Origin: Streptomyces sp. SID12501
GTDB taxonomy: Bacteria; Actinomycetota; Actinomycetes; Streptomycetales; Streptomycetaceae
Length of the DNA stretch: 64,000 nucleotides
Direction: 5' to 3'
Assembly (NCBI RefSeq): GCF_010550245.1
Contig: NZ_JAAGLU010000020.1
Coordinates: 1-64,000 of the forward strand
A program made the position numbers and the translations under genes. Below, piece after piece: positions 1-7,056 of the stretch. The notes beneath the pieces are model-generated. The model was not told the origin of the DNA. It saw only the letters and a program-made list of their open reading frames with translations, and ran no database searches. The first letter of the stretch is position 1. Every line of letters begins with the position of its first letter.

Positions 1-2
1 GC

Positions 3-104
3 GGTCTCGCCGTCCGCTACGACAAAAAGCCTGAAAGCTACCAGGCCGGACTCGAATTATGTGCCGGCCTCCTCTGGATCCGACACCTCGGATCACAGCC
101 TTGA
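3..104 (+). pseudogene. IS5-type transposase, C-terminal end (enters from left edge)
   Basis: The open frame from the window edge reads GLAVRYDKKPESYQAGLEL and ends WIRHLGSQP before a TGA. This resembles the extreme C-terminus of IS5-family transposases, which typically close with a RYDK...Y..GL...IWIR-like run. Only 33 codons are inside the window, so I cannot tell whether the rest is intact. Its stop lies directly against the stop of the NB-ARC gene on the other strand, which suggests the element inserted there. Family assignment is from memory of the tail pattern. Confidence 0.5.
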
Positions 105-1349
105 TCACAACTCCACACAGGCCCTAGCGGCCTCCTCGGCTGTGAACAGATACCAAGTCAGCAACCGTCGAAGAGCGTCAGAGCGGTCCTGCTCGGATTC
201 TTCGTACACACACTCGCGGGCGTAGTCACGCAGCAGGTCGTGGAACCGGTAGCGATCCTGGCCCGCCACCTCGAGGAGATGCAAGCTGGACAGCCCGCCG
301 AGGACGCGGGCGGCCTGATCGGGCGGGAGTCTGGTGAGGGCCGCGGCTGCCAGCACGCTGATCTCGGGTCCTGAAACCAGCCCGAGAAGTCGAAACGTCC
401 GCGCAGCCGTTGGGGAAAGATCGCGGTACGACCAGGAGAACACCTTACGGACCGCCGTTGTCTCGTCGTCGTCGTACGTGGTCAGGACGTCCAACCGCCG
501 GCTTCCGGACTCGAGTTCGGAAGCCAGGGCCTCTATGGGCAACAGCGGGTGGATTGCCGCCCGCTCGGCCGCGATACGCAGGGCCAGGGGGAGATGGGCA
601 CAATGGCTCACCAGTTTGGCGGACGCCACGGGTTCTGCATCGACGCGTTCCCTGCTCAGGATGGACCGCATCAGATCAGTCGCATCCTGGGGGGCAAGTG
701 GGCCGATGACGATACGTTTGGCCCCCTCGCGGACGACAAGACCGGACAGCTGGCTTCGGCTGGTCACGAGTATCAAGGATCCTGACGTGCCGGGAAGCAA
801 GGGACGTAACTGAGCGGCGCTGCGCACATTGTCCAGGAAGATGATGAGGCGTCGCCCGCTGACAACGTGGCGGTACAGGGCCGCCCTGGCGTCCAGGTCC
901 GGCGAGATGCTGCCTGGAGGCACACCCAGACTCACGAGAAGAAACTCCAGGGCCTGGTGGGGGGAGAGCGGAGGGCTGGCGTCGTAGCCCTGCAGGTTGA
1001 GGTACAGGTGACCGTCCGGAAAGCGGTCGCGCACAGCGTGGGCCCAGTGGATGGCCAGCGTCGACTTGCCGACTCCCGCGGCGCCAACGAGCACCGTGAT
1101 GAGCAGGGTTGCCGGTTCACCGGCATCAAAAGCTGTGAGGAACGCCTCGAGCCGCGCCAGTTCGGCCGTTCTGCCAGTGAAATGGGTTGGCATTGGGGGA
1201 AGCTGACGAGGCGCCGTCATCCGAGTGGGGCGTCCGGTGTGGAAGTGCACACCACCAAGAATTTGTCGCGCCTGGACGACGTTGTCGGCGGTACCGGGAA
1301 AGGCATTGCACGAGTCGTTGGATGGATGTGGATCAACACGATCTGTCAT
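105..1349 (-). CDS. NB-ARC (AfsR/SARP-type) ATPase regulator, probably 3'-truncated
   Basis: The 414-residue protein has the NB-ARC order: P-loop GAAGVGKST (about 89-97), Walker B LIIFLD (168-173), an RNBS-like LILVTSRS (192-199), a GLPL-like HLPLAL (252-257) and an MHD-like FHDLLRDYARE near residue 372. Near the N-terminus (24-37) is NVVQARQILGGVHFH, a tag common ahead of NB-ARC or NACHT domains in Streptomyces. Family members normally continue into several hundred residues of TPR repeats. Here the protein stops right after the ATPase/winged-helix part, exactly where a transposase remnant begins, so the TPR sensor was probably lost. It is divergent from the radical SAM gene and could once have regulated it; that is inference. 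Confidence 0.75.
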   Translation of the reverse strand: MTDRVDPHPSNDSCNAFPGTADNVVQARQILGGVHFHTGRPTRMTAPRQLPPMPTHFTGRTAELARLEAFLTAFDAGEPATLLITVLVGAAGVGKSTLAIHWAHAVRDRFPDGHLYLNLQGYDASPPLSPHQALEFLLVSLGVPPGSISPDLDARAALYRHVVSGRRLIIFLDNVRSAAQLRPLLPGTSGSLILVTSRSQLSGLVVREGAKRIVIGPLAPQDATDLMRSILSRERVDAEPVASAKLVSHCAHLPLALRIAAERAAIHPLLPIEALASELESGSRRLDVLTTYDDDETTAVRKVFSWSYRDLSPTAARTFRLLGLVSGPEISVLAAAALTRLPPDQAARVLGGLSSLHLLEVAGQDRYRFHDLLRDYARECVYEESEQDRSDALRRLLTWYLFTAEEAARACVEL

Positions 1350-1465
1350 GAGGCCGCATCAATCGTCCGAATGTGGGGGATTCAGCGTACGGGGCCCATG
1401 GAACGCTGTCCACGGCCGTGAAGAAGCGGACCGCCACATTCCGCGTAGTCCTGCTGCCGGTGCCA

Positions 1466-1495
1466 TTGACACGCTCGGCTGCGTCACCGTTCCAT
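1466..1495 (+). promoter_or_regulatory. possible promoter of the radical SAM gene
   Basis: TTGACA at 1466-1471 is a consensus -35 box. Eighteen bases later TTCCAT (1490-1495) is a poor -10 candidate. It lies about 40 bp before the start of the radical SAM gene on the same strand. The -35 is good and the -10 weak, so this is only a candidate. Confidence 0.3.
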
Positions 1496-1533
1496 GACAA
1501 CGCTCCCTGTACGACGACCATAGGAGGGTGTGC

Positions 1534-2649
1534 GTGCATTCCGCGTCCGGCGGTGACAGCGGGGCGGCTCTTGGGCTGCGACCGTCCGTCTTGGTGATGC
1601 AGCCGACAACCTTGTGCAATCTTAATTGCAGATATTGTTACCTGCCCGACCGGGGGGCGCGCCTTGACATGCCGACCGCCGTCAATCGTGCCGCCGCAGA
1701 GTCCGTGGCCCGCTGGAGGGACTCCGGGCACCAGATGGGGGTCCTCTGGCACGCGGGAGAGCCGCTCGCAGTCGGTGTCCGGAAGTTCGAGGAACTGCTC
1801 TCCGACTGGCCTCCCGGCACCGCTCATCACATCCAGACGAACGCAACCTTGATCGATGAGGTCTGGTGCGACCTGTTCGACCGGTACCACGTTCAGGTGT
1901 CCGTGAGCACCGACGGGCCACGGGGCATGAACTCGGGCAGGGTCACACGCGGGGGTGGCCCCGCCTGGCGAAGAATCGAGGCCGGGATCGCGGTGCTGAG
2001 ACGTCGAGGGATCCCCTTCCACATGCTTTCCGTGGTGCGCGATCCGGCGCCCGAGGTCGCTCGGTTGGTCTACGCCCACGCCTGCGACATCGGAACTGAA
2101 GTACTGGGAATCCTGCCTGAGGAAAGGAAGGGCTCCCATGGCGAAGACTCACCGGCATGCAAAAGCGAATGGGTGGGCTTCTTCGCCGAACTCTTTACGC
2201 AGTGGCGGGCGAACCCCGTGGTGCGGCTGCGGGAGCTCGAGTCGGTGGCGAACTGCTACGACGCGGTTCGATCGGGGATCAGTGCAGCGGAGGTCCTGAG
2301 TATGCCCGTGGAGCCCATTCCTACCGTGTCGTACAACGGAGAGGTAACGGTCATGTCCCCGGATCTGGCGGGATTCCGACATCCAAGGCACGGGGCTTTC
2401 ACGGTAGGCAACGTGTTGCGGCACCCTCTTGAGGATCTGCTGAGCAGGGCGGGCTCGGTTGCGTGGGTCCGCGAGGCGCTCGCCGGTGTGGATGCGTGTC
2501 GCCGAACCTGCCCCTATGCCGTCGCCTGCGGCGGAAGCTGGCCGGCGAACAAGTACTTCGAGCTTGGGCGGCTCGATGGTACCGAGACGAATTTCTGCCG
2601 AAACCTCCATCAAGCGAAGACCGAAGGAGCGTTGCTGTGCCAACCCTGA
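1534..2649 (+). CDS. radical SAM/SPASM peptide maturase (candidate RiPP enzyme)
   Basis: The enzyme should use a 4Fe-4S cluster and S-adenosylmethionine to modify a peptide. With the GTG at 1534 as start, the radical SAM motif CNLNCRYC is at residues 28-35, after the usual PTTLCN lead-in, and the C-terminus (322-355) holds CRRTCPYAVACGGS plus a further Cys, a SPASM/twitch auxiliary-cluster pattern. Length (371) fits SPASM maturases without a fused extra domain. GTG 1534 is preferred over GTG 1528 because AGGAGG (1522-1527) then has a 6-base spacing. The last 13 bases overlap the next small gene, implying translational coupling. Cyclophane-forming maturases (FxsB, Xye, Dar-like) share this layout, but I cannot assign a named subfamily. 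Confidence 0.8.
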   Translation: MHSASGGDSGAALGLRPSVLVMQPTTLCNLNCRYCYLPDRGARLDMPTAVNRAAAESVARWRDSGHQMGVLWHAGEPLAVGVRKFEELLSDWPPGTAHHIQTNATLIDEVWCDLFDRYHVQVSVSTDGPRGMNSGRVTRGGGPAWRRIEAGIAVLRRRGIPFHMLSVVRDPAPEVARLVYAHACDIGTEVLGILPEERKGSHGEDSPACKSEWVGFFAELFTQWRANPVVRLRELESVANCYDAVRSGISAAEVLSMPVEPIPTVSYNGEVTVMSPDLAGFRHPRHGAFTVGNVLRHPLEDLLSRAGSVAWVREALAGVDACRRTCPYAVACGGSWPANKYFELGRLDGTETNFCRNLHQAKTEGALLCQP

Positions 2650-2825
2650 CCAGCCAACATAACCCGGACTCAAATCTCGAAGATGTCCTGCTCGCCAATG
2701 CGGAGCAGCTCGAATGGCTTCTGCGGCCGATATCCCGGATAGGCACCCCGCCTGATCGCGACGGTGGCCTCGTCTTCCACAAGTTCCAGTCGATGAGCCA
2801 AACGTGGAGCCGTTCCGGCACCTGA
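2637..2825 (+). CDS. candidate RiPP precursor peptide, 62 aa
   Basis: A GTG at 2637 sits 7 bases after GAAGGAG (2623-2629), a very good ribosome binding site inside the end of the radical SAM gene. The 62-residue product has an acidic/leucine-rich N-terminal part (SNLEDVLLANAEQLEWLL, 12-29) that could be the leader, a PP/GG linker (38-44), and a C-terminal stretch LVFHKFQSMSQTWSRSGT (45-62) rich in aromatic, Lys and Arg residues. F47-H-K49, F50-Q-S52 and W57-S-R59 fit the aromatic-X-X pattern used by radical SAM cyclophane synthases; WSR resembles the crosslinked WSK of darobactin. No known precursor family was recognised. Role as precursor is inferred from overlap, size and composition. Confidence 0.65.
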   Translation: MPTLTSQHNPDSNLEDVLLANAEQLEWLLRPISRIGTPPDRDGGLVFHKFQSMSQTWSRSGT

Positions 2826-3722
2826 TCAATTCCGGGAGAACGCACCCCGCGGAAATGTTCCGGCGAAGACTAAGGCGCTGGACGAATGTCGGCGACCCTC
2901 CATCGACCCGTCGTGCAGTGCGAGTCCGGCAGGCAGGACGACCAGATCTCCCACCTCGATTGTCCAGACGACACAAACGATTTTCGACACCTCAGCCGGA
3001 TTTTTGATGAGGAATTCACGGAGTTGCTGGGCAGTCGGTATATTGCTGCCATCGCCGGGGCTGACCTTGTCAGACAGATGCAGGGCAGACATGTTCAGCG
3101 AGAAGACCAGTGACCGGGCGCCCGGCCCCAGGTTGTGAATGACGCGTCGATCCGCGCACGTAACACGAACGCTGCGGGGATAGCGTTCACCTTCTCCCTG
3201 ACTGGTCCATGCGTTGTCGTAGTGCATACCCACCCAGCGGGCCACATTGGGCTCGGAATACCGTGCGATGCGCGGGTCCATCACCGTGGTAGTCCGCGTG
3301 CCGCCCCGCGCCGTGAGCACATCCACCAGTCGCCCCGAATGCGGGCCGAGCGCGTAGCGGGAACCGTAGTGGGGTACGAAGTCCGGCCTGGCGGCCTCCT
3401 CCGAGGCGGCGGTCACCACCCGGTGGTGGGAGCGGCTCAGTCTCCCGAAGCCGACACACAGGCCTGCGGGCGTCCCGGGAGCAGCCAGGAACGGTGTGAC
3501 GCACTCGAGCCGCCCGGTTGTCAGCGGCACAGGCGCATCCGGCACGATCGCATGCTCCGCGAATCCCCCGTGCGCCACCTCTTCCGGCGTCGCCACATGG
3601 ACGCCGCACACCGACAGTCGGTGTCGGTGCATCCGCAACCACCCGCCAGAGCAGTCGAGCCTGATCGAGCTGTCGTCTACATGCAGAGAGGCCAGCGCGG
3701 CCTCCACAGAACCCGTACCCAT
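2826..3722 (-). CDS. possible Fe(II)/2-oxoglutarate-dependent oxygenase
   Basis: The 298-residue protein is not one I can name. It contains HYD at 167-169 and a distal LALHDG with His270 followed by Arg277/278, which fits the HxD...H facial triad plus 2-oxoglutarate-binding Arg of Fe(II) oxygenases. The segment between, with VWTIEVGDLVVLPAG (252-266), reads like the late strands of a double-stranded beta-helix. The stop codon begins at the base after the precursor gene's stop, so the two genes are exactly tail to tail with no room for a terminator. If it belongs to the same pathway it could hydroxylate the peptide. It could equally be an unrelated cupin-fold protein. Confidence 0.45.
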   Translation of the reverse strand: MGTGSVEAALASLHVDDSSIRLDCSGGWLRMHRHRLSVCGVHVATPEEVAHGGFAEHAIVPDAPVPLTTGRLECVTPFLAAPGTPAGLCVGFGRLSRSHHRVVTAASEEAARPDFVPHYGSRYALGPHSGRLVDVLTARGGTRTTTVMDPRIARYSEPNVARWVGMHYDNAWTSQGEGERYPRSVRVTCADRRVIHNLGPGARSLVFSLNMSALHLSDKVSPGDGSNIPTAQQLREFLIKNPAEVSKIVCVVWTIEVGDLVVLPAGLALHDGSMEGRRHSSSALVFAGTFPRGAFSRN

Positions 3723-3898
3723 AGCATCTCCTCGCGGTCGGCGGCGGATGATGCGAAACCTTGCAAGTCGACCATGGGACTACCCGCAGGGCTCCTTCGT
3801 CACTCCTCGCCGCGGGCTGGCCGGGGCACAGCTTCGACCTCTGTCCGAGGCAGTCAAAAGGCGCTATTTTGAAGGGGTCGGAGAGGGAAGGGGAGCCC

Positions 3899-4321
3899 AT
3901 GTTCGACGCGTCAACGGCACAGGCGGTGGCAGTGGTGGTGACCGCGGCCGCAACCGGTGCCGCTACCGAGGCAGGGCGCGAGGCGTGGATGTCACTGCTC
4001 GAGCTCGCACGGCGGGCCGTTCGATGTTCACCCAGAACCTCTGACGGCGACGTGCTACCCGTCGACCCGCAGGATCCGGCTCAGGTCCAGGTGCTCGCCG
4101 GGCTCATCCTCGAGGAAGCAGCGCGGAACGACGATTTCGCGGTGGCCTTGGAGAGTTGGACTCATGTCGCCAGTGCCCGGCTGGGACTCGCTTCTCGACT
4201 GAGCGGCGTGCACAACGAGGTGGCGGGGAACGCCCGCGTGGCCACGGTGATTCAGGCGGACACCGTGAACGGCGGGATCAGCTTCGGGCATAGTCCGCTC
4301 CCTGCGGATAGTGACGCGTAG
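3899..4321 (+). CDS. small protein with Streptomyces effector-type C-terminal motif
   Basis: A 140-residue protein starting at an ATG after GGGAAGGGGAG. The N-terminus (MFDASTAQAVAVVVTAAATG) is a hydrophobic helix, followed by an alpha-helical Ala-rich body. Residues about 108-130 read VATVIQADTVNGGISFGHS, which resembles the VQAG..GGVHFH motif found in Streptomyces NACHT/NB-ARC and effector-associated proteins and also present in the NB-ARC protein at 105-1349. Such small proteins often accompany conflict or signalling systems. No enzymatic motif is visible. Function unknown. Confidence 0.6.
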   Translation: MFDASTAQAVAVVVTAAATGAATEAGREAWMSLLELARRAVRCSPRTSDGDVLPVDPQDPAQVQVLAGLILEEAARNDDFAVALESWTHVASARLGLASRLSGVHNEVAGNARVATVIQADTVNGGISFGHSPLPADSDA

Positions 4322-4361
4322 TGACGTCGGCGGTATCACCTGAGCGCGAGGTTCTGCTGGA

Positions 4362-4385
4362 TGTCAATCCCCTTGCGCCGTGGAG
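4362..4385. repeat. IS3 inverted repeat, left end
   Basis: Begins TGTCAATCCCCTTG and ends CGTGGAG. It pairs with 5657-5680 on the other strand, with mismatches only at positions 5-6 and 15-17 of the repeat. Confidence 0.75.
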
Positions 4386-4390
4386 ATCTT

Positions 4391-5311
4391 TCAAGCGGCG
4401 AACTCCATTGTGGGGTCGGCCTGATGGTCTCGTTCGTAGTCGATCGGGCTCCGGTATCCGCACACGCTGTGTAGCCGACGGGTGTTGTAGAAGCCTGTGA
4501 TCCAGGTGGCGATCTTCAGCCGCGCATCGGTGCGGGTGGTGAAGGTGCGCCGGTGGACGTACTCGACCTTCAGCACGCTGCTGAACGCCTCGCTGACGGC
4601 ATTGTCGAAACACAAGCCGACACGGCCCATGGACTGGGTCACGCCGAGCCGGCGGCAGGCCAGTCTGAAGCGCCGCGACTGGTATTCGCTGCCGCGGTCC
4701 GAGTGGAAGATCACGCCCCTGACGTCGCCGCCGCGGGTGGCCGCGGCCATATGCAGGGAGGCGACGACCAGCTCCGCGTCGTGGCGCTCGCCCATCGCGT
4801 AGCCGAGCATGCGGCGCGAGAACAGATCGATCACGGTGGCCAGGTACAGCTTGCCCTCGCTGGTGACGATCTCCGTCATATCCCCAGCCCACACCTGGTC
4901 GGGAGCGGTGGCGCTGAAGTCGCGGCGAACGAAGTCCGGGAACGCGGGCCGCTTGCCCGGCCTGGTCAGCCCCCGGCGCCTTCGGATCTTGCGTCCGGCC
5001 AGGCCGAGTTCGGCCATGAGCTTGGCGACGGTGTTCAGCGACACCCTCCAGCCCTGGCGCACGAGCGTGATCCAGACCTTCGGGGAACCATACGTGCCGC
5101 CCGGCTCATCGAAGATCTGCCGGATCGCGTCGGCCGGCTTCCCGCGCCGGACCTCGCGAGCGGTGACGGGCTGGTTGCGCCACTTGTAGAACCAGGACTC
5201 GCTCACACCCAGCGCACGGCACGTCAGGGTGTGCGGAATGTCCTGCTCGGCCTTGCAGTCGCTGATCACCCCGGCCACCTGGGCCGGGTCCGCCGCAGCT
5301 ACTTCGCCCAC
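4391..5311 (-). CDS. IS3-family transposase OrfB (DDE integrase)
   Basis: The 306-residue product carries an HTH_21-like region (TYGSPKVWITLVRQGW near residue 73) and an rve integrase core with the catalytic DDE: Asp in WAGDMTEI, Asp in FHSDRGSEYQS and Glu in AVSEAFSSVLK. The end RRLHSVCGYRSPIDYE is typical of IS3 OrfB. Its frame is -1 relative to OrfA and overlaps it by about 13 bases, so it is made either by -1 frameshifting or from the GTG at the overlap. No classic A-rich slippery run was seen there. Confidence 0.92.
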   Translation of the reverse strand: MGEVAAADPAQVAGVISDCKAEQDIPHTLTCRALGVSESWFYKWRNQPVTAREVRRGKPADAIRQIFDEPGGTYGSPKVWITLVRQGWRVSLNTVAKLMAELGLAGRKIRRRRGLTRPGKRPAFPDFVRRDFSATAPDQVWAGDMTEIVTSEGKLYLATVIDLFSRRMLGYAMGERHDAELVVASLHMAAATRGGDVRGVIFHSDRGSEYQSRRFRLACRRLGVTQSMGRVGLCFDNAVSEAFSSVLKVEYVHRRTFTTRTDARLKIATWITGFYNTRRLHSVCGYRSPIDYERDHQADPTMEFAA

Positions 5312-5628
5312 AAGGCCATGCAGCGTTTGAAGACATCACGTTCCATCTCCAGCTCGCGTATCCGCTTGTTCTTCGCGCTCATCTCCCGCCGCAGCTGCTC
5401 CAGCTCGGCGCGCTCGGTTTCCCGCAGCCGGCCACCGGAGGCAGCGGGCGCGGGCCGGTCGGAGGAAGCAGAGCCGTTGCGCCGCCACCGCGACACCCAG
5501 CTGTGCAGCGTGCCGGAGTGCACGCCGAGCTCCTCGGCGACCTCCGGGATCGGCCTGCCCGTCTCGATCACAATGCGTACAGCACCCTCACGGAACTCAG
5601 GTGTGTACGTCCGTTGCCTGGACCCCAT
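5299..5628 (-). CDS. IS3-family transposase OrfA (HTH protein)
   Basis: A 109-residue protein beginning MGSRQRTYTPEFREGAVRI, the usual IS3 OrfA opening, with an HTH (IPEVAEELGVHSGTLHSWV) and a C-terminal leucine-zipper-like helix (LEQLRREMSAKNKRIRELE) leading to the OrfB junction. The ATG at 5628 is chosen over an upstream in-frame ATG at 5649 because it has TGAGG just before it and matches family length. Confidence 0.9.
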   Translation of the reverse strand: MGSRQRTYTPEFREGAVRIVIETGRPIPEVAEELGVHSGTLHSWVSRWRRNGSASSDRPAPAASGGRLRETERAELEQLRREMSAKNKRIRELEMERDVFKRCMALWAK

Positions 5629-5656
5629 GAACCTCAACTTCCCCTGCATTCACGGA

Positions 5657-5680
5657 CTCCACGTTACAAGGGGAGGGACA
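5657..5680. repeat. IS3 inverted repeat, right end
   Basis: Reads CTCCACG...CAAGGGGAGGGACA on the plus strand, the reverse complement partner of 4362-4385. It lies just upstream of OrfA, so it likely contains part of the transposase promoter. Confidence 0.75.
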
Positions 5681-5872
5681 GCGACCGGGTGCTCCAGTCG
5701 CGAGGTGAGCGGGGGTGAGGACTCTGCCCCATCGCTCCTTCGCGGAGTGGGGACAACCGCCGACTGCAGGCGGTGATCGCCTGATCCGGGCTCAACTTGC
5801 CTCGGTTGGTGGGTAGTTCACGGCAGCTTCGCGTTCGGATCCGTCGGTGAGAGGATGGAACGCGTCGCTTGC

Positions 5873-6085
5873 TCAGCGTCGACTTCCGCTTCTCCGGGTG
5901 GAATTGCCTCGGGTGGAGCTTCGCCGGGTGGACCAGCCCGACCCCAATCCGGCCGAGTGCGCAGCGAGGAAGGCAAGCCCGACGAGCATGAGGCTCGTCG
6001 GGCTGAAGATCACGTCGGTCGACGTCTCGGTGACACGAATGATGAAGGCGATGGCGAAGAGCGCGGCGGCCACGAATGCAAGCAT
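5873..6085 (-). CDS. small two-helix membrane protein
   Basis: The 70-residue product starts MLAFVAAALFAIAFIIRV, a first membrane segment, then a short polar loop (TETSTDVIFSPTS) and a second segment LMLVGLAFLAAHSAG, ending in a Ser/Arg-rich basic tail. Proteins of this shape (TM, D.VFSPTSL, TM) are widespread in Streptomyces and uncharacterised. The ATG is 5-6 bases after AGGGG. Function unknown. Confidence 0.7.
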   Translation of the reverse strand: MLAFVAAALFAIAFIIRVTETSTDVIFSPTSLMLVGLAFLAAHSAGLGSGWSTRRSSTRGNSTRRSGSRR

Positions 6086-6449
6086 CTGTCTACCCCTAGG
6101 TGGACGACGAACCGCGCGTGATCCCGGTGGCTGCGCCGCTACCTGCCGGGTTCCCCGGACGGCGCCGATCAGTCGCGTACATTCCACGCCGGAATCGGCA
6201 GCCACACCCCGCCCTCCAGAACTGCTGATGGTGTGAACGAGGCAACCGGGATTGCTGTTTACCACGGGCCTTCGGCCGCCCGGTCCGCAGCTCGACCGAC
6301 TCGAGATGGCGAGGTGATGAATAGATCCGGTAGTTCGTTCCACGGGCGTGATCCGTGCAAGTGTGGGAAGCGGACAGGCCGACACCGGGCACCTGGACAC
6401 TGATCGGCTGCCGCGGGCTTCGGCCGTCTGCGACAGTGAGGAGCGCCCC
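6086..6449. other. divergent intergenic region
   Basis: This 364-bp gap separates two divergent small genes and should hold both promoters. I found no confident -10/-35 pair, terminator or repeat in it. Confidence 0.4.
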
Positions 6450-6770
6450 ATGGGCGCGAACACGGCCGAAGCCGCGGTACCTGACGCTATTCAGGCGCTG
6501 ACGGACCGACTGACGACCTCCTACGCCGACCTGCTGACGGCTGCGATCGTGCGGGATGTGGTGCAGGACTCCTACCGGCCGCTCAGCAACGCTCGTATCC
6601 CCACCTACGTGCCGATCCTCGTCGAGCACAGCAGCCGTACCAAGCTACGGCAACTCACCCGGCGCTCCGATCCCACGGTTCTGACTCGCGAGCATTCCGA
6701 CGGGGCACGAGGCCACTCGATCACGAGGGCCTGTCGAAGGGTTCGAGTCGCCCTGACCCGTTCGGCATAG
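6450..6770 (+). CDS. three-helix bundle dimerization domain protein
   Basis: A 106-residue protein starting at the ATG after GTGAGGAG. Residues about 8-70 (IQALTDRLTTSYADLL...VVQDSYRPLSNARIPTYVPILVEH) match the short actinobacterial domain in which an amphipathic helix, a V...Y..L.ARI..Y.P.LVE helix and a terminal helix form a three-helix bundle. The last 35 residues are basic and low in pattern, possibly a drifted tail. The family is found in many Streptomyces with no proven role. Confidence 0.65.
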   Translation: MGANTAEAAVPDAIQALTDRLTTSYADLLTAAIVRDVVQDSYRPLSNARIPTYVPILVEHSSRTKLRQLTRRSDPTVLTREHSDGARGHSITRACRRVRVALTRSA

Positions 6771-7056
6771 CCCTCTCTGCCGGTGCCTGTCAGCCGCACC
6801 ACCCTGCCGGCCATGGCCATGGCCCTGCCTGATCCGTACGCCGCAACGCCCCGGGTATGTGAACGTTCTCGTTATTCCCCAGGCCCGGCGAAGGCCCTAT
6901 CTGCGCCTCCGTCTGGAAGGCTCGCGTTGCATGCCTGGACCCGGTGGGCGATTGACCATATTGATCTTCGGCGCGGGGGCGCGGCAGGCCAGGGAGGGTT
7001 TCCGCGTGACGCGCCGCTCACTCCCGTCTTCACCCGTGCCGCTGGAGTCGGACGGA

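Larger units (their letters stand above)
4362..5680 (-). mobile_element. complete IS3-family insertion sequence, about 1.32 kb
   Basis: Two minus-strand frames (OrfA HTH and OrfB DDE integrase) lie between imperfect 24-bp inverted repeats (19 of 24 positions match) with terminal TG...CA. Size, ends and gene order fit IS3. I see no matching 3-bp target duplication (GGA on the left, GCG on the right), so the element may have been fixed long ago or rearranged. Both frames look intact, so it could still be active. Confidence 0.85.

Noticed and set aside
1534..2649. Assignment of the radical SAM enzyme to FxsB
   Set aside because: The protein lacks the C-terminal HExxH-type extension of many FxsB proteins and the peptide does not end in the FxsA C-terminal pattern, so the specific name is not supported.
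4553..5776. 407-codon open frame on the plus strand opposite the IS3 transposase
   Set aside because: It is the antisense shadow of the transposase genes in GC-rich DNA and shows no protein-like motifs.
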